64,000 nucleotides of DNA, taken from contig NZ_NIJK01000027.1 in the NCBI RefSeq assembly GCF_002836975.1, forward strand, positions 234,935-298,934. The letters run 5' to 3'. The notes beneath the pieces are model-generated. The model ran no database searches and had not been told where the DNA came from. It saw nothing but the letters and a program-made list of their open reading frames with translations. Position 1 is the first letter of the stretch. Every line of letters begins with the position of its first letter. The position numbers and the translations under genes are program-made. This stretch comes from Shewanella indica (GTDB lineage: Bacteria > Pseudomonadota > Gammaproteobacteria > Enterobacterales > Shewanellaceae). Positions 8,701 through 17,631 of this stretch are shown here, one piece after another.

Positions 8701-11076
8701 TTGCCAAAACAGTTGATACACAGTGCTGGGCACAGACTCTGTGATGGTTTCCAATTGCTCCCGTGACTGCTCCATCTTCTCTTGAGCCAGCTTGCTGTCG
8801 GTGATGTCATTGAGGCTGCCATCGAACCACAGCGGGTTACCGTCTTCATCATAGCTGGCCTTACCCTTTTCATGGATCCAACGCACACTGCCATCCCGAT
8901 GGCGAATACGGTACTCGACATCGAAGGCTTGCTGCTCGGCCAGGGCCGAGTTGATGGTGTCGATACACAGCTGTTTGTCTTCATCTATGACCAGGGAACC
9001 ATAACTGCGCTTCTTGCTGTCGATGAAATGCCAGGCCGGATAGCCGCTTATCTCAGTGATATTGTCGCTGACATATTCCATGGTCCACTGTTCATCGACC
9101 CGGGTACGATAAACGGCGCCGGGGATGTTGGATACCAGCCCACGAAAACGGCTCTCGCTCTCGCGAATTTTACGCTCTACCGCCAGTTTCTCGGTCAGCT
9201 CCCGAATCGATGCCGCCACCTGACGTTTGCCCTTGTGATCGGCCGGCAACAGGCTCAAACCTATCTGCACCGGGAACTGGGAACCATCGCACTTGAGTGC
9301 CTGCAGCGCCTTGCCCTTGGCCATCATGCGATCCTTGCCGTCAGTCACGAAGGCATGGCGCTTGGCTGCGTGTTCCAGCCGGTCCACTTCCGGCAACAGT
9401 TGGTCGATATTGAGTTTGAGCATCTCCTCGGCGGCATAACCGAACAGCTCCTGACAACGGCTGTTGGAGAACACCAGCATGCCGCCTTCATCGACGATAA
9501 GCATCGCCTCCGGCGCCGCCTCCAGCACGGCGTTGGACCAGGCCGCGGCGGAAAACTGCTCGGTGACATCATTAAACAGCATCTCCACCGAAATCAGCTT
9601 GCCTTCATCATCAAGCAGAGGCTGCATAAACAGATCCAAACGCCTCAAGCCACCTTCGGCATCGGCCAACTCCACCTGATGCGGCGGCACCGACTCGCCG
9701 GCCAGCGCCTGTTCCATATACTGCCAGTTGGCTTCGTTGATACTGTTGCTGGAAAACAGCCGCTGATACTTACGCCTGAGCACTTCAGGAGTGATACCCA
9801 AGACCTTCTTCACCCCTTCGCTCGCCTGTACTATGGCGCCGTTGGGATCCATGGAGCAGTAGAAGGACTTGTCACTCATGCCGTCGATAAGCTTGGCAAA
9901 CCTGTTGCCACGGGAGTCGAGCAGCGCCTGTTCCCTCTCTTCGAGAATTTCAGCCATCTCATTGAATTTATTGCTGAGAGTCGCAATCTCCCGCACCACG
10001 CCTTCGGGTTTTTGCAAGCGTTTGATCAACCCCTTGCTGAAGTCCACTATCCCGGCTTCCAACTGCTCCAGAGGCTGGGTGAGACGCTTGGCGCTCCAGT
10101 AACTGGTGACCAGCAGTATCATAGCCAGCAGCAACAGGTTGAGCGTCAAGGAGCTGAAATCCTGCAGGAAAGAACGCAGCAACTGCTTTTGCGGCGTGAT
10201 CACCAACACCCGCCACTCCAGTGGTGCAACCCTGGCGACACTGGCAAGGTACTGCACGCCGTTGAGATCGCTCAGGGCCACCTCGGGGGTGTCGGCGGCA
10301 TAGATATGCTGCGCCGCTTCCTTGCCGGCGGCGGTATTAGCCAGCCAGTCTTCCAATTTGGCGTTGCGGGTAAGATTATTGTCCGGGTGATAGATGAGCC
10401 TGCCCTGGTTGTCCAATACCAACAGCTTTTTGGGATCTATCCCCAAACGTATCGGCAGGCTGGAGAGAGCGAGATCCGTAGTAACCACGCCCAATGGCGC
10501 CGCTTCACCACCAAAGCGCTGTGAAAAAGTGATCATCAGCGTATTACCGGCACCCTCATCAAAATAAGGGGGAGTCCAAAACCCATCCGCCAGCTTGAGC
10601 GCTTCGGTCCACCAAGCCCACTCACCGCTGGTGTAATCATAGGCTTCCTGACCTATGTCCATGGTCGCAATAGAAAGATCCTGCCGAAAAGCATAGGGAG
10701 CAAAGCGTTTTTGCCCGGGCAGAAACCCGGGCTGAAAGGCGATGGCGCTGCCGTAAAAGTTGGGATTGCGCTGCAACCTGTCCCTGAGCAGTTGATAGAG
10801 ATTGTCCGCTTGTTGCAGACGTTCGAAAGACTCCAGATTCCCCAGGCTGTATGCCAGTGTCTGGCTATCCCTTTGTGCCAAAGACAGCTCAAACTCGAGC
10901 CTTTTAGCGGCGAAGTCTGCCTTTTCGGCCAAGTCGGCAAAGAAGGCTTTCTCTTCTTCCTGATAGTTATACCAGCCGGTAACCCCCGAAATCACAGTCA
11001 TGATGCTGATTAAGGGAATGGCTATCTGCAACAGAATACGGCTGCGAAAAGTTCTGAGTGTCGCGGTATCCGGCAT
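5773..11076 (-). CDS. Giant hybrid sensor histidine kinase (Cache-HAMP-PAS-HK-REC-REC-HPt)
   Basis: A 1767-residue membrane sensor. One transmembrane helix (about 12-33) and a second (about 300-320) bracket a large periplasmic Cache-type domain. HAMP follows (320-380), then five PAS repeats spanning roughly 390-1020, several with PAC-type motifs such as [17 protein letters not shown]. The HisKA box [15 protein letters not shown] places the phosphorylated His near residue 1045, and the ATPase N-box NLMNNAIKF is near 1160. Two receivers follow (DDNG near 1280 with Asp near 1327; EDNEMNQE near 1424 with Asp near 1469), then an HPt domain ([12 protein letters not shown] near 1622). The architecture is BarA/TorS-like and self-contained for a four-step phosphorelay. 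The output is probably the HD-GYP regulator downstream. Ligand unknown. Confidence 0.93.
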   Translation of the reverse strand: MPDTATLRTFRSRILLQIAIPLISIMTVISGVTGWYNYQEEEKAFFADLAEKADFAAKRLEFELSLAQRDSQTLAYSLGNLESFERLQQADNLYQLLRDRLQRNPNFYGSAIAFQPGFLPGQKRFAPYAFRQDLSIATMDIGQEAYDYTSGEWAWWTEALKLADGFWTPPYFDEGAGNTLMITFSQRFGGEAAPLGVVTTDLALSSLPIRLGIDPKKLLVLDNQGRLIYHPDNNLTRNAKLEDWLANTAAGKEAAQHIYAADTPEVALSDLNGVQYLASVARVAPLEWRVLVITPQKQLLRSFLQDFSSLTLNLLLLAMILLVTSYWSAKRLTQPLEQLEAGIVDFSKGLIKRLQKPEGVVREIATLSNKFNEMAEILEEREQALLDSRGNRFAKLIDGMSDKSFYCSMDPNGAIVQASEGVKKVLGITPEVLRRKYQRLFSSNSINEANWQYMEQALAGESVPPHQVELADAEGGLRRLDLFMQPLLDDEGKLISVEMLFNDVTEQFSAAAWSNAVLEAAPEAMLIVDEGGMLVFSNSRCQELFGYAAEEMLKLNIDQLLPEVDRLEHAAKRHAFVTDGKDRMMAKGKALQALKCDGSQFPVQIGLSLLPADHKGKRQVAASIRELTEKLAVERKIRESESRFRGLVSNIPGAVYRTRVDEQWTMEYVSDNITEISGYPAWHFIDSKKRSYGSLVIDEDKQLCIDTINSALAEQQAFDVEYRIRHRDGSVRWIHEKGKASYDEDGNPLWFDGSLNDITDSKLAQEKMEQSREQLETITESVPSTVYQLFWQSPQQRRFTFLSSAAIATLGHHKNEVMADFDLVAERIVAEDRGSIIRLLSGESGLQWIKEFRYRHPSGEVRWLEAGAKGSKQQDGMLWNGYLTDISGRKEMETELAQSEAHFRALFDNAGIGIVNLDDRGTIMDCNGQFCSDMGMSAEQLKRRSFADLMAPEDRSNASELYERLKRSDDHSVSGEWRLLSASGEPMWMAINASELEEEEGRERSVVMSIANITRLKLLSNELMAAKEDADAANKAKSDFLANMSHEIRTPMNAIIGMSQLCLQTQLDRKQRNYVEKIERASQSLLGIINDILDFSKIEAGKLDIEVVPFQLDSILEDLGDMFSERAADKQLELLFAVAPSVPSHLEGDPLRLGQVLINLMNNAIKFTERGEVMLSISELSREQDEVILRFAVRDSGIGLTAEQQARLFKSFSQADTSTTRKYGGTGLGLAISKQLVELMGGEIGVESQFGNGSCFFFTVRLKVAENDKLNVEQELEGMPILVVDDNGTARDILRTTLESMGFTVDCARSGMEALDKVKRKSYKMALIDWKMPEMDGMETARQILQVKEPPLILMVSAHANSDFIEQLEQLGINGYITKPVSASRLLDGIMLALGRQGHIPVRRKALDLESLQLAALAGKRVLLVEDNEMNQEVATEFLEQVGIDLSIAENGQIALEKLAQQQFDLVLMDCQMPVMDGYQATEALRKIPGLEQLPVVAMTANAMAGDKEMCLRAGMNDHIAKPIEVSLLYQVLLQYLGGGHVPAAAGNNDAGMADGDAPENLVSWPEHESLDIDRGLQLVQHSERLYRRIFERFLGSQGNVGKRIRKALKEQQQEEAVRAAHTLKGRAGNLCSEPLVEEARQLEAKLAAGEECEQELLAVETRVAAIVEAIADWMGDKPQSDPLAEGDTAEEIDPEALKTALEQLLQSLEDADAEAVVQLEALSRRVSKPLWQRLKPVSSMVGSYQFDDAADLIRELQQELNETEQA

Positions 11077-11269
11077 AGCTCTGCCTCTCTGACGATTTCC
11101 TTGCGACTCTGCTACTGCAAAGTCCTATTGTCAGACACTCTCTCTTGGGCAATCAATGCCGAAGTACATCAGGCGACTGAAGTCAACTAACTGATTAAAG
11201 GTCAAAAATTAACCTTGTTATTTAAGCATTAGCCATGCGGTTAAACAAGTGAAGCGGAGCAAATTTCAC

Positions 11270-11292
11270 AAAAAAGTCAGCTGCAGCCAACT
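11270..11292 (-). terminator. Terminator of the 49-residue small-protein gene
   Basis: Read on the minus strand, agttggc-tgca-gctgact forms a stem with two G-T pairs, followed immediately by a T6 tract. It lies about 33 bases past the stop codon at 11326, which supports 11326-11475 being a real transcription unit. Confidence 0.6.
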
Positions 11293-11325
11293 GGCATAAA
11301 ACACACAGAAAAAGATAAGCTGGAA

Positions 11326-11475
11326 TTATTTAAATAAACTCTTATGTTGCAGGGAAAGAGAACGGCCAATAGCTGCAAGCCAGCGCTGAAACCGCCCCTT
11401 TCCATGCGGCTTGCTATTGGCAGTAGAATCTCTACTATCTGGGTTTAAACAAGGTTTTTGAGTGGCTGAATTCAT
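11326..11475 (-). CDS. Small basic protein (49 aa), function unknown
   Basis: A 49-residue frame starting MNSATQKPCLNPD and ending in a basic amphipathic tail (GRFQRWLAAIGRSL, then HKSLFK). An AGGAG ribosome site lies 6 bases before the ATG and an intrinsic terminator follows the stop. It faces the LysR gene at 11566 with 90 bases between the start codons. The same arrangement, also with a small basic protein, recurs at 28242-28382. A longer in-frame start is possible but lacks the ribosome site. I do not recognise a family; the tail vaguely recalls DUF1127-type small proteins. Confidence 0.5.
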   Translation of the reverse strand: MNSATQKPCLNPDSRDSTANSKPHGKGRFQRWLAAIGRSLSLQHKSLFK

Positions 11476-11565
11476 GGCGAGCTCCTGTGGTGACCAAATG
11501 CATTTTGCTGCGGCGCCCACCGTAAAACCAACGATGATTTCTTACCATTAAAATAAGTACAACTT

Positions 11566-12474
11566 ATGGAACACTTAGATCACTTCAAGGGACTGCGCTG
11601 CCTGGAAGCGGCGGCGCGGCACAAGAGCTACACCCAAGCCGCAGAAGAGTTACATATCACCCAAGCGGCGGTCAGCCAACAGCTACGCTTGCTGGAGGCT
11701 CACCTGGGGATCAAACTCTTTATTCGCCGCGGTCGCAGCATGCAGCCCACCAGCCGTGCTCAGCAGCTGGCCGATACCCTGACGGCGGCATTCGGCTCCA
11801 TCGGCTCCTGCTGGCAAGAGATACAATGTCAGGGGGTTCCAGGAGAGCTCAACATCACGACAACTCAGTCCTTTGCCTCCTTGATCCTGCTGCCGAATCT
11901 TGGGCAGTTCAATCGGCTGCATCCGGAAATCAAGGTCAGGGTCTGGGCCTCGAGTCAGCTGGAAGATCTCCAACACGCAGAGATGGATATCGGCATACGT
12001 TTTGGTGACATTGACGCGGGTGAGCTTTACTGTCGTCACCTGTTCGACGATGACACAGTCCCCCTGTGTTCCAGCCAACTGGCACAGGAGCAAGCACTCA
12101 CACATGCCTCGCAACTGAGCCAATGCTGGCTTATCGATGCCGACGACAAGCCGGGACAGGATTGGCTGGCCTGGTTTGCGGCGGCAGGTATCACGCCGGA
12201 TACCCAGGCGCTCAATTGGGTGCGGGTCGCCAATCTGGATATGGCACTGAGCACGGCGCTGTCAGGCCACGGGGTGTTTTTAGGCTCCCGCCTGATGGCC
12301 CAGCAATATATCCGCGCCGGTACGCTCACGGCGCCTCTGCCGCAGGTGCTGCCGGGTGGGATCCGCTATCACCTCTTGTATCACGCCGCCTCACCCAAAC
12401 TGGCCAGGATAAGGCGGTTTGAAGACTGGTTGCTGGCCTTGATTGCTTCGCTCAAGACTCAGGCATCGGCCTGA
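11566..12474 (+). CDS. LysR-family regulator, GcvA-like
   Basis: A 302-residue LysR-type regulator. The N-terminal winged helix (GLRCLEAAARHKSYTQAAEE, then ITQAAVSQQLRLLEAHLGI) has the AAVSQQ recognition helix typical of the GcvA/AmpR/DsdC branch. A substrate-binding domain follows from about residue 90. Its 3' end overlaps the convergent alanine/glycine symporter gene by 16 bases. GcvA controls glycine cleavage genes in E. coli, so a role in glycine or amino-acid control is plausible given the riboswitch-linked symporter next door, but this is inference. It is divergent from the small-protein gene 11326-11475 and may regulate it. Confidence 0.88.
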   Translation: MEHLDHFKGLRCLEAAARHKSYTQAAEELHITQAAVSQQLRLLEAHLGIKLFIRRGRSMQPTSRAQQLADTLTAAFGSIGSCWQEIQCQGVPGELNITTTQSFASLILLPNLGQFNRLHPEIKVRVWASSQLEDLQHAEMDIGIRFGDIDAGELYCRHLFDDDTVPLCSSQLAQEQALTHASQLSQCWLIDADDKPGQDWLAWFAAAGITPDTQALNWVRVANLDMALSTALSGHGVFLGSRLMAQQYIRAGTLTAPLPQVLPGGIRYHLLYHAASPKLARIRRFEDWLLALIASLKTQASA

Positions 12475-13826
12475 GGCAGGGCCTCATCACCGCAGCCGCG
12501 CAGACGCTGAAAATAACTGCGGGTTTCTGCCAGCACCAGGTGGCGCAGACCTATAATGGCAATCAGATTGGGTATCGCCATCAAGCCATTGACTATGTCG
12601 GCGAGCAGCCAGATGAGATCCAGCGTGATAAAGGCGCCCGAGGCAATAAGCCCGAGAAAAACCCAGCGATAGAGCGGGATCCAGCGGCCCTTGGTGAGAT
12701 AGCTCCAGCAGCGATCGCCATAATAGTTCCAGCCAAGAATAGTGGTAAAGGCGAAACACACAAGCGCCACAGTCACCAAATACTGGCCAATCAGCGGCGT
12801 GGTGGCACTGGAAAAAGCAGCACTGGTCATGCCTACCCCGGCGATATCGCCATTCCAGACACCGGTAAGAATAAGCACCAAGCCGGTCATGGTGCAGATG
12901 ATGATGGTATCGAAGAAGGTGCCCGTCATGCTCACCAGTCCCTGCTCAACCGGCTCCTTGGTTTTGGCGGCCGCCGCCGCTATCGGGGCACTGCCCAAAC
13001 CCGACTCGTTGGAGAACACTCCGCGAGCAATCCCGGTTTGAATCGCCAGGGCGATACCGGCCCCCAAAAAGCCACCGGTGGCCGCCACCGGATTGAAAGC
13101 GGAATGCAACACCAGTGCTATCGCATCCGGAATCGCCTCGCTGGCGCTCAGCAGCACCCAAAGACAGGCAACCACATAGCCTATGGCCATAGTGGGCACC
13201 AACTTTTGCGCCACAGCCGCAATCCGTTTAACCCCCCCTAAGGTCACGGCAGCCACCAGCGAGGTCAGCACCACGGCAGTGCTCCAGGCTGGCACATCAA
13301 AGGCGATGGTCAGGGCTTCGGAAATCGCATTGACCTGGGCAAAAGTCCCGATACCGAAAAAAGCGACACCGACACCGAAAACCGCAAACAGCTTGGCCAG
13401 CCAGCCTAGCCCCAGGCCTTTTTCTATGTAGTACATGGGGCCACCGGCGATGTTACCGTGGCGATCTGTGGTGCGAAACTTAAGCGCCAATAGACACTCG
13501 GCATACTTGGTGGCCATGCCAAACAAGGCGGCAATCCACATCCAGAACAGGGCGCCGGGGCCACCGAGTTTGATGGCAGTAGCCACCCCGACAATATTGC
13601 CCGTGCCTATGGTGGCCGACAGTGCGGTACAGAGGGCGGCAAAAGAGGAGAGTTCCCCTTTGCCATTGGCGGGTTTGAACAGCAACTGCAGCGCCAGCGG
13701 CAGACGCAACAGTTGAATGAATCCCAGCCTGAAGCTCAGATAAATACCGGTTCCCACCAACAAGACTAAGGTGGCAGGTCCCCAGACAATAGCGTTTATC
13801 TGGGTAAGAAGTGCATGAAAATCCAT
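12459..13826 (-). CDS. Alanine/glycine:cation symporter (AGCS family)
   Basis: A 455-residue inner-membrane Na+-coupled amino-acid symporter with about ten hydrophobic helices. Family motifs visible include SATIGTGNIVGVATAIKLGG, PGALFWMWIAALFGMATKYAE and GGPMYYIEKGLG. It is preceded by a tandem glycine riboswitch (13946-14158), so glycine is the probable physiological substrate or signal, as in the comparable Vibrio arrangement. The 3' end overlaps the convergent LysR gene by 16 bases. The leader between riboswitch and start is about 120 bases and A+T-rich near the start codon. Confidence 0.93.
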   Translation of the reverse strand: MDFHALLTQINAIVWGPATLVLLVGTGIYLSFRLGFIQLLRLPLALQLLFKPANGKGELSSFAALCTALSATIGTGNIVGVATAIKLGGPGALFWMWIAALFGMATKYAECLLALKFRTTDRHGNIAGGPMYYIEKGLGLGWLAKLFAVFGVGVAFFGIGTFAQVNAISEALTIAFDVPAWSTAVVLTSLVAAVTLGGVKRIAAVAQKLVPTMAIGYVVACLWVLLSASEAIPDAIALVLHSAFNPVAATGGFLGAGIALAIQTGIARGVFSNESGLGSAPIAAAAAKTKEPVEQGLVSMTGTFFDTIIICTMTGLVLILTGVWNGDIAGVGMTSAAFSSATTPLIGQYLVTVALVCFAFTTILGWNYYGDRCWSYLTKGRWIPLYRWVFLGLIASGAFITLDLIWLLADIVNGLMAIPNLIAIIGLRHLVLAETRSYFQRLRGCGDEALPQADA

Positions 13827-13945
13827 AGATTCCTCAGTTATTAAACATCAAAATTAATAAACGGAGGAGGAAAAGAAATGGCTGCGAAACCGCGGCAGCA
13901 GAGGCCAAAAGCGAAAGATCACCAGAGGCAAGGCGGTGCAATCAT

Positions 13946-14158
13946 CCTCTCCTCTGTCCTTTTGCCTGAGCGTTTCGCGCCGGCCTAAGCCGGCACTTTC
14001 GCCTTCGGCGCCGGGGCATGCCCGGTCTCTCCAGAGGCTCGTCCAGTAACAGTCCACGCCGTCAATGCTGACCGGCACCTGAAAGAGTACCTCCAACCGG
14101 GTTAACCGGTGGAAATTGCCTCGTCGGTGTGGGGGCGATTCCCCACTCTCCTGCTACC
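13946..14158 (-). promoter_or_regulatory. Tandem glycine riboswitch
   Basis: Read on the minus strand, the leader holds two glycine aptamers. The first runs from ggtagcaggagag through ccgacgaggcaa to ggactgttactgg. The second runs from cctctggagaga through gcgccgaaggcgaaa to aacgctcaggcaaaaggac. These are the hallmark conserved blocks of the gcvT-type RNA. The expression platform lies in the ~120 bases before the symporter start. A gctgc-gcagc hairpin followed by a pyrimidine tract near 13880-13905 is a candidate terminator, but I cannot assign ON or OFF control from this alone. Confidence 0.93.
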
Positions 14159-14293
14159 TTCATCCGAACGGATTGCCACGTTATTTGTGGCAGGTGGCAC
14201 AGTTTGCGCCTAAATGGCCCCCGGCTCAAGGGGCAAAGCCGACTCGCGCCCTGTTTGCTGCAAAAAATTTGACCTTGGCCTACACCCCGAGCG

Positions 14294-14310
14294 ACCGAAC
14301 CCGGTTCGGT
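14294..14310. promoter_or_regulatory. 17 bp dyad upstream of the ABC transporter operon
   Basis: ACCGAAC-CCG-GTTCGGT is a perfect dyad with 7-base arms, about 90 bases upstream of the ATPase start. The size and position suit an operator for a dimeric repressor, but the protein is unknown. The rest of 14159-14399 shows nothing else clear. Confidence 0.35.
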
Positions 14311-14399
14311 TTACGCGGTAACAACAGCTGAAAGTCGAGTTCACCGATTGAAAAAACTTGTTATGCTGTAGCAGATTACTGCGGGTCACAGGAGTTCAA

Positions 14400-15065
14400 A
14401 TGCAGAGCCAGGTGTTGCTGGAAGGGGTAAGCAAAGGATTTTTGGACGGCGATCGCCCCCACAGGGTGCTGGAAAATCTCAGCCTGGAGATCAAACCCGG
14501 CGAAACGGTGGCATTGACCGGCCCCAGTGGCAGCGGCAAGAGCACACTGCTGAATCTGATAGCCGGTTTTGAGCACCCGGATCAGGGCCGCATTCTGCTG
14601 GCAGGTCAAGACAGCAGTCGCTGGCAGGACAAACAGTGGAGCGCCTTTCGCCGCCGCCATCTGGGGGTGGTGTTCCAGCAATTCAACCTACTGACGCCGC
14701 TCAATGTTCGCGACAATATTCTTTTTCCCCTGTCGCTGCTCGGTGAAGGCTGGCAAGCCTGGTGCGATCACCTGGTACAGGCACTGGGGCTGACGCCACT
14801 GTTGAACCGGGAAGTCGAAAGCCTCAGTGGTGGTCAACAGCAAAGAGTCGCCATTGCCCGCGCCCTGGCCCATAAGCCTGAATTACTACTGGCCGATGAA
14901 CCGACAGGCAACCTGGATGCCGCCGCCGGTGATGAGGTGATGCAGCTTTTGTGCTCTCTCGCCGCCGATGCCGGCAGTGCCATTCTGATGGTCACCCACA
15001 GCGAAACGGCCGCCGCCTATATGCAGCGCCGCTGGCACCTGCAGCAAGGGCGCATTCATGAGTGA
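14400..15065 (+). CDS. ABC transporter ATP-binding protein (LolD/YbbA type)
   Basis: A 221-residue ATPase with all ABC motifs: Walker A GPSGSGKST, Q-loop VFQQFNLL, signature LSGGQQQRVAIARAL, Walker B ELLLADEPT with the GNLD D-loop, and the H-loop MVTHS. It is of the MacB/LolD/YbbA group that pairs with FtsX-type permeases. The start at 14400 has AGGAG just upstream; an in-frame start at 14358 is less likely. It overlaps the permease by 8 bases, so translation is coupled. The three-gene set with the AttH-like lipoprotein resembles Vibrio attEFGH-type clusters. The substrate is unknown. Confidence 0.92.
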   Translation: MQSQVLLEGVSKGFLDGDRPHRVLENLSLEIKPGETVALTGPSGSGKSTLLNLIAGFEHPDQGRILLAGQDSSRWQDKQWSAFRRRHLGVVFQQFNLLTPLNVRDNILFPLSLLGEGWQAWCDHLVQALGLTPLLNREVESLSGGQQQRVAIARALAHKPELLLADEPTGNLDAAAGDEVMQLLCSLAADAGSAILMVTHSETAAAYMQRRWHLQQGRIHE

Positions 15066-17631
15066 CACAGGGGCGCTAACCACAATCAAGTTGGCCTGGC
15101 AGGCCCTGAAAGTCACCCTGGCCCACTATCGCAAGGCACCACTGCAGGCCGGCGCCATACTGCTGGGAGTGGTGTTGGCGGTGACTCTGCTGATTGGCGT
15201 CAAGGCCACCAACGACAACGCCATCAACAGCTACCGTGAGGCGGGCGAAGCCCTGGGACAACAGGCCAGCCTTTTTATCACCCCCAAGGCCCGCGGGGCC
15301 AGCCTCGATGAAGCACTCTATTTTCAACTGCGCCAAAGCGGCATCCAGGCACTGCCGGTGATCAGCGGCGTCCTTGACGACGCTCAGGGTCGCCAGTGGC
15401 AAGTGGAAGGCAGCGATATCATTGCCGCCCTCGGCACCTTCGAGCAAAGGGGCAATGGCCGCAACCATCTGCCCTTGAATAGACTGCTCGCCGGTGAGCC
15501 CATCATTGTCATGAGCGACAGCCTGCATCAGGGACTCAAGGCGCCGCCAACCCTGTCCCTCGGTGGACGCACGCTCGAAGTGCTGGCGCTCGCCGACTCA
15601 CAGCAGCTCGGCAACCGCCTCTATCTGGATATCTCGCTGGCCCAGCAGCTATTAAAGCGCGAAGGCACCCTCAGCTATATCGCCCTCTTTGGCGAGCCGC
15701 AGAGGCTCAAAGAGCGGCTCAAGCAAAGCGGACTGCCGCTGGGTAAGCTGAATATCAGCGAGCAGGACAAGGGCGCCGCCCTGACAGCGCTCACCCGCAG
15801 TTTTCATTTGAACCTCAACGCCATGGGGATGTTGGCCTTCGTGGTGGGGCTGTTTATCGCCTACAACGGTGTACGCTACAGCCTGATGAAACGCCGCCGT
15901 TTGTTGCTCTTGTTGCTCAAGCAGGGCCTGGGACGACGTGCCCTGATGCTGGCGCTGCTGCTGGAGTTGTTGTTGCTGGTGTTCATTGGCTCGGCCAGTG
16001 GCTTTATTCTGGCGCTGCAGCTCAGCCAGTGGCTGCAGCCCATGGTGGCGCTGACCTTGGAGCAGCTCTATGGTGCGACTCTGCTGCCGGGGAATTGGCG
16101 CTGGCAATGGTTGGCCGAAGGCGCCGGTCTGACACTTATCGCCGCACTGCTGGCCTGCGTGCCCCTGTATCTTGAGCTGTGTCATCAGAGCCTGGCACAA
16201 AATACCCAGAGCCAATGGCATGCACACAGACACAGAAGCATGCACAAACGCCTGTTTCTCATTGGGGTTGCGCTGCTTGCCCTGACGGCGCTGCTTTATC
16301 CCTTGAGCCAAACCCACCAACACAGCCTGGGCTTGATGGGGCTCTTGACCCTGGCTATCCCGCTGCTGTTGCCGCAACTGTTGCAGTCTTTGCTCGGGCT
16401 ATTGGCGCGGCTGTTTCCGTCCGGACTCAGCAAGTACGCCATCGCCGATACCCGAGAGCTGGTGGCACCGCTGGCGCTGGCCATGATGGCGCTGCTACTG
16501 GCCCTGTGTGCCAATATCGCTATGAATACCCTGGTAGGCAGCTTTGACAAGACCCTCAGAAGCTGGCTCGACACCCGCCTGCATGCCGAGCTTTATATCC
16601 GCCCGGGCGCCGGCAATATGGCGAATCTGGAGCATTTTCTTGAGCAGCAAGCCCCCGGACTGGCTCACTTCTACCAATGGCAGGCGCCCTTCTATGCCAA
16701 GGGGAGCGGCAATACGCTGGAGATAAACCTTATTAGCCGGGACGCCGACTCTATCGCGCGCACCACGGCGCTGAAAACCCCAGCCCAGGCTCAGGTGCAA
16801 GGAGCCCAAAACAAGCAACAGCAAGCGCTGCTGACGGTGATCCAGGGCCAGACTCTGGCTATCAGCGAGCCCTTGGCCCTGATGCTGGGGCTGGCGCCGG
16901 GCGACAAGCTCAGCCTCTGCCCGGAAAAGGAATGTAAGACACCACTGACCCTACCCATCAGCGCCATCTATTACGACTATGGCAATCCCAAGGGGGAGGT
17001 CCTGCTGGCACAATCCCTCTGGCAAGAGCTTAAGCTGCCAACTGAAGCCGTTAGCCTGGCGGTGAGTGGCATAGCAACAAGTGCAGAAAGGGCCAAGGGG
17101 GCAGGACTCACAAGCATTGCCGCCCTCGAGCGCGCCCTCATTCAAGAGCTTGGACTCAGTCCGGTACAGGTCTACAGCCAGCAAAAAATTCGCGATGAGG
17201 CGATTCGGGTCTTCAACAAGACCTTCAGCATTACCCTGGTACTCAACACCCTGACCTTACTCGTGGCTGCCGTGGGGCTTTTCAGTGCTGTGCTGATGCT
17301 GACCCAGTCCCGCCAGGCGAGCCTCGCCATGTTACGCTCGCTCGGGCTTACCCGTGGCCGGCTTTTGTCTATGTTGCTATTGCAGATGCTGCTGGTGGTG
17401 CTGCTCACCTGTCTGTTGGCCCTGCCCATGGGGGCGATTCTCGGTTACCTGCTTATCCATAAGGTGACGCTGCAGGCCTTCGGCTGGACCATAGCCATGC
17501 AGTGGGACTGGCTGGCCTATGGCCGGGTGGTGCTTTTGTCGCTGCTGTGCTGCATCCTGGCGGTGATAGTTCCCCTCTACTGGCAGAGCCGCCGCTCTCT
17601 GGTCTCCAGCCTGCAACAGGAGGTGCTCTAA
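15058..17631 (+). CDS. FtsX-family ABC transporter permease
   Basis: An 857-residue permease with two FtsX/MacB-type membrane modules. A helix near residues 28-50 is followed by a periplasmic region, a membrane block (about 255-480), a second periplasmic domain, and a final block with the conserved motif QSRQASLAMLRSLGLTRGRL. It overlaps the ATPase by 8 bases and its stop codon overlaps the lipoprotein start (taatg). Systems of this type often act on lipids or lipoproteins at the inner membrane rather than on small solutes. Specific substrate not known. Confidence 0.9.
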   Translation: MSDTGALTTIKLAWQALKVTLAHYRKAPLQAGAILLGVVLAVTLLIGVKATNDNAINSYREAGEALGQQASLFITPKARGASLDEALYFQLRQSGIQALPVISGVLDDAQGRQWQVEGSDIIAALGTFEQRGNGRNHLPLNRLLAGEPIIVMSDSLHQGLKAPPTLSLGGRTLEVLALADSQQLGNRLYLDISLAQQLLKREGTLSYIALFGEPQRLKERLKQSGLPLGKLNISEQDKGAALTALTRSFHLNLNAMGMLAFVVGLFIAYNGVRYSLMKRRRLLLLLLKQGLGRRALMLALLLELLLLVFIGSASGFILALQLSQWLQPMVALTLEQLYGATLLPGNWRWQWLAEGAGLTLIAALLACVPLYLELCHQSLAQNTQSQWHAHRHRSMHKRLFLIGVALLALTALLYPLSQTHQHSLGLMGLLTLAIPLLLPQLLQSLLGLLARLFPSGLSKYAIADTRELVAPLALAMMALLLALCANIAMNTLVGSFDKTLRSWLDTRLHAELYIRPGAGNMANLEHFLEQQAPGLAHFYQWQAPFYAKGSGNTLEINLISRDADSIARTTALKTPAQAQVQGAQNKQQQALLTVIQGQTLAISEPLALMLGLAPGDKLSLCPEKECKTPLTLPISAIYYDYGNPKGEVLLAQSLWQELKLPTEAVSLAVSGIATSAERAKGAGLTSIAALERALIQELGLSPVQVYSQQKIRDEAIRVFNKTFSITLVLNTLTLLVAAVGLFSAVLMLTQSRQASLAMLRSLGLTRGRLLSMLLLQMLLVVLLTCLLALPMGAILGYLLIHKVTLQAFGWTIAMQWDWLAYGRVVLLSLLCCILAVIVPLYWQSRRSLVSSLQQEVL

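Noticed and set aside
8782..10524. A 580-codon open frame antisense to the giant hybrid kinase
   Set aside because: It lies entirely within the kinase coding region on the opposite strand, shows no domain or ribosome site, and is explained by codon bias of the real gene.
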